Source of the DNA: a virus
DNA length: 62,926 nucleotides
Reading direction: 5' to 3' (one strand)
IMG/VR virus record: IMGVR_UViG_3300025598_002100
Span: 1-62,926 of that record
The notes beneath the pieces were generated by a model. It searched no databases, was not told where the DNA came from, and saw nothing but the letters and a program-made list of their open reading frames with translations. How positions within the stretch are numbered: the first letter of the stretch is position 1; each line of letters opens with the position of its first letter. Position numbers and translations under genes: made by a program. This document shows, one piece after another, positions 33,779 through 41,704 of this stretch.

Positions 33779-35179
33779 ATGAATATGTTTGTAGACGCAG
33801 TTAAAGAAGTTCAAATCGAAACTCGTACTATTAACGGTATGAAAACTTTCGATTCCAGCAAGAGTCAGCTCGTTGACTTGTTCTTTGCAATCGGTGCAAG
33901 TCGTGGAAAAGACTTGAGCGCCGAATTCCACCGTGCTCTTGCTGAAGATGAAACGCTAGCACTTCGCTTGCTCATGTGGGCTCGCGACGTTCGCGGCGGT
34001 GCAGGCGAGCGTGATGTTGTTCGCACTATCTTGCTTAGTCTGGAAAAGAAAGATCCAGATGTGTTGAAGCGTGTGCTTCCTCACCTAGCTGAGTTTGGCC
34101 GCTGGGATGACTTGTTGATTTTTGAGCACAATCCGGAAATCAAGAGCATGGCTTTTGATCTTATCCATGCAGCACTTAAGGCTGGCAACGGTCTCTGTGC
34201 TAAGTGGATGCCTCGTAAGGGAGAGAAGTCTGCAGAGTTGCGTAATGCACTCGGTATGAGTCCTAAGACTTATCGCAAAACTCTAGTCAATTTGACTAAG
34301 GTTGTTGAGCAGAATATGTGTGCTAACGACTGGAATAACATTAACTATAACCACGTTCCTAGCGTGGCTGCTAGTCGTTACCAGAAAGCGTTTAAGAAGC
34401 ACGATCCGGAGGGCTATGAAGCGTATGCTTCTAAACTCGAAAAGGGCGAGGCTAAGATTAACGCTGGTGCAGTCTATCCGTATGACATCATCAAGGCACA
34501 CAATGCAGGTGGTGATGATAAGGTAGTTACTGCACAGTGGGAAGCATTGCCTAACTACATTGGTGACGAATTGATTCTTCCGATGGTAGATGTTTCGGGC
34601 TCTATGTGTGTACCAATCAGTAGCAACAAGAACCTGCAATGTATCGATGTTGCAGTTAGCTTAGGTTTGTATCTTGCAGATAAGAATACCGGTCCGTTTA
34701 AAGACATGTTCTTAACTTTCTCGACTGTTCCGGAGCTACAGGTTCTTAAGGGTAATCTCATTAAAAAAATTGCACAGCTTCAAAACGCTCAATGGGGGAT
34801 GAGCACCAATCTTAACAAAGCATTTGAGTTAATTCTCGATTACGCTGTTAAGGGCAAAGTTGCAACTAAGGACATGCCTAAGTATGTGCTCATCTTGTCA
34901 GATATGGAGTTTAATCGGTGCACAAAACACGACGACAGTGCTATGCAAATGATTGTACGTAAGTACGAAGCTGCTGGCTACGAGGTTCCGAATATTATTT
35001 TCTGGAATCTAGCAGCACGTAGCGGAAACGTTCCAGTGAAGTATGACAAGAAAGGTACTGCATTAATTTCCGGATTCAGCCCGGCAATTATGACTTCGGT
35101 ACTAGCAGCTAAGAGTATTACTCCGATAGATGTGATGCTTGAGACTCTAAACCGGCCACGTTACGCTATCATCGATTAA
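33779..35179 (+). CDS. DUF2828 protein with vWA domain (TROVE-like)
   Basis: A 466-residue protein. The N-terminal two-thirds has a helical-repeat look (ALRLLMWARDVRGGAGERDV, LPHLAEFGRWDDLL) similar to the ring of TROVE/Ro60 proteins, and contains NALGMSPKTYRKTL typical of DUF2828. The C-terminal ~200 residues form a von Willebrand A domain with the MIDAS motif VDVSGSM. Codon use is richer in G and C than most neighbours. Ro-type proteins bind misfolded or Y RNAs, and the structured leader just upstream is a candidate ligand. It has a consensus promoter and strong ribosome site, so high expression is likely. Function in phages is unknown. Confidence 0.8.
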   Translation: MNMFVDAVKEVQIETRTINGMKTFDSSKSQLVDLFFAIGASRGKDLSAEFHRALAEDETLALRLLMWARDVRGGAGERDVVRTILLSLEKKDPDVLKRVLPHLAEFGRWDDLLIFEHNPEIKSMAFDLIHAALKAGNGLCAKWMPRKGEKSAELRNALGMSPKTYRKTLVNLTKVVEQNMCANDWNNINYNHVPSVAASRYQKAFKKHDPEGYEAYASKLEKGEAKINAGAVYPYDIIKAHNAGGDDKVVTAQWEALPNYIGDELILPMVDVSGSMCVPISSNKNLQCIDVAVSLGLYLADKNTGPFKDMFLTFSTVPELQVLKGNLIKKIAQLQNAQWGMSTNLNKAFELILDYAVKGKVATKDMPKYVLILSDMEFNRCTKHDDSAMQMIVRKYEAAGYEVPNIIFWNLAARSGNVPVKYDKKGTALISGFSPAIMTSVLAAKSITPIDVMLETLNRPRYAIID

Positions 35180-35204
35180 TAGTTAAGCAATTAACTACGT
35201 ATAT

Positions 35205-35236
35205 AAATAAAGGAGCAATTATGCTCCTTTATTTTT
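35205..35236 (+). terminator. Intrinsic terminator
   Basis: Thirteen-base arms AAATAAAGGAGCA and TGCTCCTTTATTT around ATTA, ending in a T-run that abuts the next start codon. A TATAAATA octamer (35202-35209) overlaps the left arm and may be incidental. Confidence 0.85.
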
Positions 35237-36220
35237 ATGAACATACTATTTCACACATATACTTTAAATTTTAGAGGCGGAGCTAGAGCGGTAGCAGATT
35301 ATGCCAAATATAATCAGGAAATTTTAGGAAATTCTAGCACAATTATCTATGAAAAGGGAGTATTCGATGGATACGTCGATATGCAAACTGAAAACTCTGC
35401 TTTAGATTATTTTAATAATGAATTTAATGTAATATCTTATAATGCATCTGAATCTAATTTAGTTAATGAAATTGCTAATAAGTATGACGTATTTTATAGT
35501 TTAAGAGCCGGGTGGGTGCAAGAACCTTTAGTGACTTCTACAAAAGCTGCAAACCATGTAGTTTTTCAAGTTTGTGATCCGTATGGGGATCGCTATGCAT
35601 ACATTTCCGACTGGCTTTCTTTAAAAATGTCTAATGGCAAATTGCCTTATGTCCCGCACATTGTTCAACTTCCTCAACCAAACCCATTAGCTCGCAATTC
35701 TCTCAGGAGTCGACTTGGCATAGCTGAAAATAAATTTATTTTTGGAAGATACGGTGCCTGGGGTTCGTTTGATGTTGCTGAAGTTCAACGTGCTATTATC
35801 GAAATAGTAACAGAATATAATGATATTGTTTTTGTTTTTGTGAATACTAATCCATTTTTCTATCACCCAAATATAATATATCTAAATCCGATAATGGATT
35901 TGCAATTAAAATCCGATTATATCGATATGTGCGATGCGATGATACATGCAAGATCAAACGGCGAATCTTTCGGATTAGCTATATGTGAATTTTTATTCCA
36001 TGATAAGCCTGTATTAGCATGGGAAGGAGGAGAGGATCAGCATCACGTCGATTTACTTAAAAATCATAATTTAATTTATAATTTATCAAACGTAAAAGAA
36101 ATGATGCTAAATCTTACTACTACTCAAAAATATCCAGATGTATATAGAAATATCATTAAGAGATTTGAACCAAAAACTGTAATGAAACAGTTTAAAGATG
36201 TGTTCTTAACTTTTAACTAA
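35237..36220 (+). CDS. Glycosyltransferase, GT4-like
   Basis: A 327-residue protein. It starts MNILFHTYTLNFRGGARAV, a GT-B N-terminal glycine-rich strand, and has the nucleotide-sugar-binding signature ARSNGESFGLAICEF followed by DKPVLAWEGG in the C-terminal half. It lacks a ribosome site because a terminator sits immediately before the ATG. It ends with an 8-nt overlap with the convergent DUF454 gene. Probably modifies a surface polysaccharide; donor unknown. Confidence 0.8.
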   Translation: MNILFHTYTLNFRGGARAVADYAKYNQEILGNSSTIIYEKGVFDGYVDMQTENSALDYFNNEFNVISYNASESNLVNEIANKYDVFYSLRAGWVQEPLVTSTKAANHVVFQVCDPYGDRYAYISDWLSLKMSNGKLPYVPHIVQLPQPNPLARNSLRSRLGIAENKFIFGRYGAWGSFDVAEVQRAIIEIVTEYNDIVFVFVNTNPFFYHPNIIYLNPIMDLQLKSDYIDMCDAMIHARSNGESFGLAICEFLFHDKPVLAWEGGEDQHHVDLLKNHNLIYNLSNVKEMMLNLTTTQKYPDVYRNIIKRFEPKTVMKQFKDVFLTFN

Positions 36221-36632
36221 ACCAACCTAATTTTTCACCAGCAGCTTTTCTACGATCTGCTTCAGCGCGGCTACCTGGTAATCTACTTGCCCAAATTAGA
36301 ATTAAAGCAAAGAATATACTTAGTCCTAAACATAGCTTCCAGTTGCCGGTACGCCAATATATTAGAATTAAACTAAAGTCCATACTAGCAAACATTAGCC
36401 ATTTAGCAATAGTAGGGAATACTCGGCCTTCACTCCAGTTACGTATAACCGGTCCAAAAAGTTTATGGTTAAGCATATAGTTATGGAACTTTTCCGAACT
36501 TTTACTAAAGCACCATGCTGCTAAAATACTGGGAGTCGACCAAGGCAATCCTGGTATAAATGTTCCCAAATATGCAACTCCTAGAAATAAGATACCTAAA
36601 GTAAACCAAAGAGCTTTTTTAATTTTATTCAT
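36213..36632 (-). CDS. DUF454 (YbaN-like) inner-membrane protein
   Basis: A 139-residue protein with three hydrophobic segments (ALWFTLGILFLGVAYLGTF, WLMFASMDFSLILIYW, LCLGLSIFFALILIWA) and the family-like motif FIPGLPWSTPSILAAWCFSKSS with HNYMLNHKLFGP. This matches the DUF454/YbaN family of bacterial inner-membrane proteins of unknown function. It lies on the opposite strand to its neighbours, facing the large non-coding region, and may be a host acquisition. Confidence 0.85.
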   Translation of the reverse strand: MNKIKKALWFTLGILFLGVAYLGTFIPGLPWSTPSILAAWCFSKSSEKFHNYMLNHKLFGPVIRNWSEGRVFPTIAKWLMFASMDFSLILIYWRTGNWKLCLGLSIFFALILIWASRLPGSRAEADRRKAAGEKLGWFS

Positions 36633-36661
36633 ATTTTATTCTCGTTTGAAATATTTATTTG

Positions 36662-36691
36662 TTGACTTTACCCCACAAAATGTTTTATAGT
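36662..36691 (+). promoter_or_regulatory. Sigma70-type promoter of the large non-coding RNA
   Basis: TTGACT and TATAGT with an 18 nt spacer, predicting a start near 36698. No open reading frame of note follows for about 500 nt. Confidence 0.75.
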
Positions 36692-36697
36692 ATATCA

Positions 36698-37200
36698 ACT
36701 AAGGCACACTTACCGGCAAAAACATAGGCAAATCAATCAACGCTTAAGCTCGCACCGGCTAATTTCGGGTGCCTATGATAACCGGACAGCAAAGTCGCGG
36801 GGACAGAAATCCTGTGTGTTGACAGGAACTCAGCCACTACCCCTTCAGGGATGATGATGGAATATGCCTATATAATCCGTTTGGCTAGGTTAAAAATACT
36901 AGGGCTCTTTTGATCGCGGCTCTGTGAAAAAGATACAACCGCAAATGCTACATGTCTGCTAACATCGGTATGTAGTGTTCCCGTTAGATTGAAGTTAGGA
37001 ATAAGAAGTACAGGCTAACCGCTTCTGCGCAGAAATGCAATTTCCGAATGTTAGTGACTAACGAACTCAGGTAATATTCGTTAGAAATCTTCGCCCTGTT
37101 TTGGGCGAAGTATGACCTGTGAATCTAGGTAATCATTTCTCTTAAGAGAAAATGTGATGAGCGCGAGCGAAATCACAGGCGAATACTTTCGCCTTTCAAA
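36698..37200 (+). ncRNA. Unidentified ~0.5 kb structured RNA
   Basis: This gene-free stretch is G+C-richer than its surroundings and full of complementary segments: CATAGGCA/TGCCTATG (36723-36730 with 36770-36777), TCCTGT/ACAGGA (36810-36827), CTACAT/ATGTAG near 36950-36980, CTTCGCCC/GGGCGAAG (37089-37110), an outer CCTGTGA/TCACAGG pair, and a final GGCGAA/TTCGCC hairpin (37178-37193) followed by TTTC. It has a promoter and no convincing reading frame. I do not recognise tmRNA, RNase P RNA, 6S RNA or group I intron cores. Large phage RNAs such as GOLLD or ROOL are the classes to compare. Confidence 0.75.
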
Positions 37201-37203
37201 TAA

Positions 37204-37232
37204 TTGACATTGTTGGTAATTCCAGATATAAT
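37204..37232 (+). promoter_or_regulatory. Sigma70-type promoter, probably leaderless
   Basis: Perfect TTGACA and perfect TATAAT with a 17 nt spacer. The -10 ends 6 nt before the ATG at 37239 and there is no ribosome site. Confidence 0.8.
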
Positions 37233-37238
37233 TACGTT

Positions 37239-38057
37239 ATGAAAATTAATATTGTAAGCGATCTACATTTGGATATCGGCGGGTACCAGGAATTACCTGG
37301 CGGAGAAGTATTAATTCTTAGTGGCGATATCGCCGAAGTTCGTAATATTCGTAAACATTATCATAGTACTAAACTATTATCTGATCTACCTAATCATGAA
37401 TACGCATGTTCAGAGTTCTTTCATTATGAATGTGCTAAGTACGATCGTGTATTCTACGTAATGGGTAATCACGAACATTACAGAAGTGTCTATCAAAACA
37501 CTCGTAAAGATCTCGAATATATGATGCCTACAAATCTTACTATTTTAGAAAATGATGTAGTCGATTATAATGGCATTATGTTTATGGGTGCTACATTATG
37601 GACAGACTTAAATCGTGGCGACCCTTTAACTCAATATCATATTAAGCAATGTATGAGTGATTATCGTCAAATCACCCAGAAAGGTGATGTGTATGATGCC
37701 TATCATAAACTTAAACCATCTTTTACTATAGCAGAACATCGCCGCAGTTTGGAATATTTTAAAATTGTACTCGAGCAAAATAAGGATCGTAAGTTTGTGA
37801 TTATAACTCACCATGCACCGAGCGAAATGAGTGTGCATGAATATTATAAACATGATACGTTAATGAATGGTGGATACATGAGTCGTTTAGAAGAGTTTAT
37901 CCTAGATCGCCCTAACATTTGTTTATGGACGCATGGGCATATGCATAACAAGGCTGATTATCTAATTGGAGATACTCGAGTGGTATGTAATCCTAGAGGG
38001 TACCTTCCGTATGAAGCAGATAATGAGTTTGATCCAGGATTTACAGTGGAGTTATAA
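37239..38057 (+). CDS. Calcineurin-like metallophosphoesterase
   Basis: A 272-residue protein with the metal-ligand series SDLHLD, SGDIAEV, MGNHEHY, THHAPSEMS and THGHMH. This identifies the calcineurin-like phosphoesterase fold; the substrate cannot be told. Expressed from a consensus promoter directly at its start codon. The next gene overlaps its stop by one base. Confidence 0.88.
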   Translation: MKINIVSDLHLDIGGYQELPGGEVLILSGDIAEVRNIRKHYHSTKLLSDLPNHEYACSEFFHYECAKYDRVFYVMGNHEHYRSVYQNTRKDLEYMMPTNLTILENDVVDYNGIMFMGATLWTDLNRGDPLTQYHIKQCMSDYRQITQKGDVYDAYHKLKPSFTIAEHRRSLEYFKIVLEQNKDRKFVIITHHAPSEMSVHEYYKHDTLMNGGYMSRLEEFILDRPNICLWTHGHMHNKADYLIGDTRVVCNPRGYLPYEADNEFDPGFTVEL

Positions 38058-38362
38058 TGTTTAAGTTTCTTCGTCTATGGAAAAAATATCCTAAGCGAGA
38101 TAAATCGTTGCGTATTCCTGTTAGTCAACATCAAGAGATTTACGAACATATTAGGCTTAAAGTTTTTCGAGAATGGCACAAAGATAATCCTGAGAGATCT
38201 ATAGTCGATTTCTATAATATACCTTTACCATCATTAGGTTTAATGTTTAAGCAATATAGTGGGGTTACTATTGATATGGGCGAAAAAGATCTAGAAAAAT
38301 TCTTTTTCGTGTTTGCTAACGAAGCAGCATATACTATGTTCTTATTAAAGTGGTCTTCATAA
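38057..38362 (+). CDS. Hypothetical protein, 101 aa
   Basis: A TAATG overlap couples it to the phosphoesterase. The protein is basic and aromatic-rich (MFKFLRLWKKYPKRDKSLRI) with a central amphipathic helix. No motif. Possibly an accessory of the phosphoesterase. Confidence 0.6.
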   Translation: MFKFLRLWKKYPKRDKSLRIPVSQHQEIYEHIRLKVFREWHKDNPERSIVDFYNIPLPSLGLMFKQYSGVTIDMGEKDLEKFFFVFANEAAYTMFLLKWSS

Positions 38363-38380
38363 GCAATATTTAGGTATTAT

Positions 38381-38518
38381 ATGTTTTATAATAGTAATAA
38401 CACACATTATCATTTTTATTTAGGTACAGATCGACCGCCTTTTTTTATTAAAAAGTTCATAGTATACAGAAATTATTCGACGATAGTAAAAAAGAATAAT
38501 TACTTTTTTAGAGGGTAA
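38381..38518 (+). CDS. Possible small protein, 45 aa
   Basis: A short frame ending two bases before the rmlB start. It begins MFYNSNNTHYHFYLG and is rich in Tyr, Phe and Lys. Only a weak AGGT precedes it, so it is tentative; otherwise this 158-nt gap holds only an AT-rich leader. Confidence 0.35.
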   Translation: MFYNSNNTHYHFYLGTDRPPFFIKKFIVYRNYSTIVKKNNYFFRG

Positions 38519-38520
38519 TT

Positions 38521-39531
38521 ATGTCTTTATTGATCACAGGTGGTTGCGGTTTTATTGGTTCTAATTTTATACATAGATATTTGCAATTATTTCCAAATGA
38601 AAAAGTAATTAATGTAGATAAATTAACTTATGCAGGAAACATAGCAAATCTTAACGATATTAAAAATGAAAATTATCACTTTGTCTGTGCAGATATCAAT
38701 GATCGACAGATTATTACACAACTACTAATACGATATAGACCTAATCGTATTGTTCATATGGCTGCAGAAAGTCATGTAGATCGATCTATAGAAGATTCTA
38801 CCCCATTTATAAAAACCAATGTATTAGGAACTTTGGCTTTATTAGAATCTGTTAAAAATACTGTAGATTGGGATTATAAATTTATACATGTTTCTACAGA
38901 CGAAGTGTATGGCAGTTTATCGTTAACTGACCCTCCATTTACAGAAGTTACTCCTTATAATCCTAGATCTCCTTATTCTGCTAGTAAAGCATCATCAGAC
39001 CATTTAGTTAATGCTTACCATCATACGTATGGTATGAATACAATTATTACAAATTGTTCTAATAATTACGGTTCCTTTCAATATCCGGAAAAATTTATTC
39101 CTGTTATTATTACTAAAGCTCTTAGAAAAGAATCTATACCAGTTTATGGACAAGGGTTAAACATTAGAGATTGGTTGCATGTTTTAGACCATTGTGATGC
39201 TCTCATTAAAGTATTAGAGCACGGAGTACCTGGAGAAAAATATAATATCGGAGGTAACTGTCAAATAGATAATTTATCATTGGCTAAAATGATTTTAGAT
39301 CACATGGAATTAAATCACGATCTATTAACATTTGTTACAGATAGAAAAGGTCATGATTTTAGATACGATATAGATAACAGTAAAATATCTAAAGAATTAG
39401 ATTGGACCCCTGCTGTTGACTTAAATATAGGGCTAGCACAAACCATTAATTGGTATATAGATAATCTCGATTGGATCGAAGGAGTAGAACATCGTGCTAA
39501 AAACTTTAGGAATAATACTAGCAGCAGGTAA
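38521..39531 (+). CDS. rmlB: dTDP-glucose 4,6-dehydratase
   Basis: A 336-residue protein with the Rossmann motif TGGCGFIGSNFI, the YxxxK pair in SPYSASKASS, and STDEVYGSL typical of RmlB. It converts dTDP-glucose to dTDP-4-keto-6-deoxyglucose. It overlaps the next gene by 38 nt. Strong GAGGG ribosome site. Together with the next two genes it forms a deoxysugar nucleotide pathway feeding the glycosyltransferases. Confidence 0.95.
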   Translation: MSLLITGGCGFIGSNFIHRYLQLFPNEKVINVDKLTYAGNIANLNDIKNENYHFVCADINDRQIITQLLIRYRPNRIVHMAAESHVDRSIEDSTPFIKTNVLGTLALLESVKNTVDWDYKFIHVSTDEVYGSLSLTDPPFTEVTPYNPRSPYSASKASSDHLVNAYHHTYGMNTIITNCSNNYGSFQYPEKFIPVIITKALRKESIPVYGQGLNIRDWLHVLDHCDALIKVLEHGVPGEKYNIGGNCQIDNLSLAKMILDHMELNHDLLTFVTDRKGHDFRYDIDNSKISKELDWTPAVDLNIGLAQTINWYIDNLDWIEGVEHRAKNFRNNTSSR

Positions 39532-40384
39532 ATCTACAAGGTTATATCCTGCTACTCTAGCCGTATCTAAACAAATTTTACCAGTATATGATAAGCCTTT
39601 AATTTACTATCCTCTCAGTGTATTAATGTTAGCTGGTATAAAACAGATATTGATAATTACCAATCCTCATGAAAAAAATATATTTGAAACTCTATTTAAA
39701 AACGCTAAAAAAGAATTAGGAATTGAAATTACTATAGCAACACAGGCTGCTCCTAATGGATTACCTGAAGCATTTTTAATTGCCGATCAGCATTATGATC
39801 TTAAAGAATTCGATAATATAAGTCTAATATTAGGGGATAATATATTCTATGGATCAGGATTTACCCAAATTTTAAAACAAGCATTATATACTCCTAATGC
39901 TGCACAGATTTTTTTACAACAAGTTAAAGATCCTAGTCGGTTCGGAGTTGTAGAATTTAATGCACAAGGAACGATAGAAGCTATAGTTGAAAAACCAGTC
40001 GAACCTAAATCTAATTATGCAATTACAGGATTATATTTTTTCCCGAATGATGTTGCTGATAAAAGTAAAAAATTAACGTTTAGTGAGAGAAAAGAATTAG
40101 AGATGGTAGATTTAATTAGAATGTATCATTTAGAAGAAAGGTTAGACGTACAGCGTTTGTTACGAGGAATATCTTGGTTTGATACTGGCACATCAACTTC
40201 GTTATTAGAAGCTGCATTATTTGTTAAAACTATACAAGATTATCAAGGATTTCTTGTAGGGTCTCCTCATGAAGTGGCGTATACTAATAAATGGATTAAA
40301 GATTCTGCTATAGAACAATTTACAGATTCTTGGAAGAATAAAAATGATTATGGAACTTATCTAACGGAGATGATTAAAAAATGA
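39494..40384 (+). CDS. rmlA: Glucose-1-phosphate thymidylyltransferase
   Basis: A 296-residue protein starting at a GTG. It has the nucleotidyltransferase signature GIILAAGKSTRLYPATLAVS, LGDNIFYG for metal binding, and EKPVEPKSNYAITGLYFF, all typical of RmlA. It makes dTDP-glucose from dTTP and glucose-1-phosphate. Overlaps rmlB at its start and the next gene by four bases. Confidence 0.95.
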   Translation: MLKTLGIILAAGKSTRLYPATLAVSKQILPVYDKPLIYYPLSVLMLAGIKQILIITNPHEKNIFETLFKNAKKELGIEITIATQAAPNGLPEAFLIADQHYDLKEFDNISLILGDNIFYGSGFTQILKQALYTPNAAQIFLQQVKDPSRFGVVEFNAQGTIEAIVEKPVEPKSNYAITGLYFFPNDVADKSKKLTFSERKELEMVDLIRMYHLEERLDVQRLLRGISWFDTGTSTSLLEAALFVKTIQDYQGFLVGSPHEVAYTNKWIKDSAIEQFTDSWKNKNDYGTYLTEMIKK

Positions 40385-41154
40385 AAATACTTGTAGTAGG
40401 TAGAGGTTGGACAGGGAATAAAATGTTTATTGAATTAACTCAGCGAGGCCATGTTTGTAAACTGGTTTCTCATGATGATGTTAATAATTTGATCACTAAC
40501 GATTATGATTGGGTAGTTAATGCTGCAGGAGTAACCGGAACTCCGAATGTAGATGGATGCGAGTTAATTAAACCCGAAACTTACAAAGGAAATGCTTTAT
40601 TTCCTATCGAACTATATAATCTATGTCAACAACATAATGTAAAACTTGCCCATTTTTCTAGTGGTTGCATATACGAAGGTGTAATTACAGATGTAAATGC
40701 AGATCCTAATTATTTCGGAAGCACTTATTCAGTTAGCAAAGGCATTTCTGATATGTTCTTAAAAGACAAAGCGTTGGTTTTTAGAATTAGAATGCCGTTT
40801 ACTGGAGTTAATGAAGCTAAAAACTATCTAACTAAAGTTTACAAATATAGCAATAATGGTAAACTAGTAGATCTAGGTAAGAACAGTATGACTGACTTAG
40901 ATGAAGCAGTTTCGGTAGCATGCAATCTTATTGAACAAAACGAAACAGGGCCTCACAACTTGATTAACCAAGGTGCTATCACGATGCCTGAATTAGTAGA
41001 AATTATGGGTATTGAAAATCCCCAATATTATACTAGAGAAGAATTTGCAGCCGTAACACGTTCAGGAAGATCAACCTGCGTTATTCCTGAATTCGGACTA
41101 ATGCGTTCATTGCATGATGCACTAGTTGATGCCGTGGCTAAGATGAAAGTTTAA
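40381..41154 (+). CDS. RmlD-like sugar-nucleotide reductase/epimerase
   Basis: A 257-residue short-chain dehydrogenase-like protein: the N-terminal MKILVVGRGWTGNKMF is a Rossmann motif, and NAAGVTGTPN plus FSSGCIYEG and YSVSKGISD give the Ser and Y-x-x-x-K of the SDR family. Position after rmlB and rmlA suggests an RmlD-type reduction step. No rmlC epimerase is present, so the product may not be L-rhamnose. Length is slightly short for RmlD. Confidence 0.75.
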   Translation: MKILVVGRGWTGNKMFIELTQRGHVCKLVSHDDVNNLITNDYDWVVNAAGVTGTPNVDGCELIKPETYKGNALFPIELYNLCQQHNVKLAHFSSGCIYEGVITDVNADPNYFGSTYSVSKGISDMFLKDKALVFRIRMPFTGVNEAKNYLTKVYKYSNNGKLVDLGKNSMTDLDEAVSVACNLIEQNETGPHNLINQGAITMPELVEIMGIENPQYYTREEFAAVTRSGRSTCVIPEFGLMRSLHDALVDAVAKMKV

Positions 41155-41182
41155 TATCTATCTGACATATTAAAAATATTTG

Positions 41183-41195
41183 TATAATATAAATA
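41183..41195 (+). promoter_or_regulatory. Composite early/late promoter of hsp20
   Basis: TATAAT (41183-41188) overlaps by one base the exact late octamer TATAAATA (41188-41195). CTGACA upstream (15 nt spacer) is a weak -35. Confidence 0.6.
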
Positions 41196-41196
41196 C

Positions 41197-41227
41197 TGTT
41201 GTAGATGACCTAATAGGCTCTACAACA
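41197..41227 (+). promoter_or_regulatory. Hairpin in the hsp20 leader
   Basis: Nine-base arms TGTTGTAGA and TCTACAACA with an inner CCT/AGG pair, at or near the transcript 5' end. It does not cover the AAAGGAG ribosome site directly. Confidence 0.55.
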
Positions 41228-41251
41228 ATTCTTACTTTAAAAGGAGAAAAA

Positions 41252-41695
41252 ATGAATCAATTAGTAAGACAAGTTCGTTTTGACACTAATACACTAAATG
41301 CTCTAAATAGAGCCCTTGTAGGGTTTGATAATTTGTTTACACAGCATTTTGTAAATTCTGTAGAATCAAGCTATCCCCCATACAATATTTTAAAGCGTGA
41401 CGAGGATACTTACGAGGTTCAAGTCGCTGTAACTGGTTTCGATCCAAAAGAGATCACAGTTGAACTCGATCAGAACCAGTTAGTTATCCGTGGTGAAGTT
41501 GAAGATAGAGATGATGAAAATGTTCAATATATTCATCGAGGTCTTGCCGGACGCAATTTTACTCGTGTTCTACCATTAGCAGAACATATTGAAGTTGGCG
41601 AAGCAACTATTAAAAATGGTGTATTGAGCATCGAACTTAACCGTGTAATCCCTGAGGCATTAAAACCTCGTTTGATTAAAGTTAAGTCTGAGTAA
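41252..41695 (+). CDS. Small heat-shock protein, Hsp20 family
   Basis: I start at 41252, right after AAAAGGAGAAAA, rather than at an upstream in-frame ATG that lies at the promoter. The 147-residue protein has an alpha-crystallin domain (YEVQVAVTGFDPKEITVEL, then GLAGRNFTRVLPL, then NGVLSIELNR) and the IbpA-like start RQVRFDTNTLNALNRALVGF. It holds unfolded proteins during infection. Ends at a strong terminator. Confidence 0.95.
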   Translation: MNQLVRQVRFDTNTLNALNRALVGFDNLFTQHFVNSVESSYPPYNILKRDEDTYEVQVAVTGFDPKEITVELDQNQLVIRGEVEDRDDENVQYIHRGLAGRNFTRVLPLAEHIEVGEATIKNGVLSIELNRVIPEALKPRLIKVKSE

Positions 41696-41704
41696 TTTAA
41701 ATCA

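Noticed and set aside
34283-34639. Reverse-strand frame of 118 codons inside the DUF2828 gene
   Set aside because: It is an antisense shadow of a GC-richer coding region, with no promoter or ribosome site.
36698-37200. tmRNA, RNase P RNA or group I intron
   Set aside because: No tRNA-like ends, tag-peptide frame, RNase P core or intron P7 core could be found by eye.
41180-41251. Longer N-terminus of Hsp20
   Set aside because: The upstream ATG lies in the promoter itself, while the ATG at 41252 follows AAAAGGAG and gives a normal Hsp20 start.
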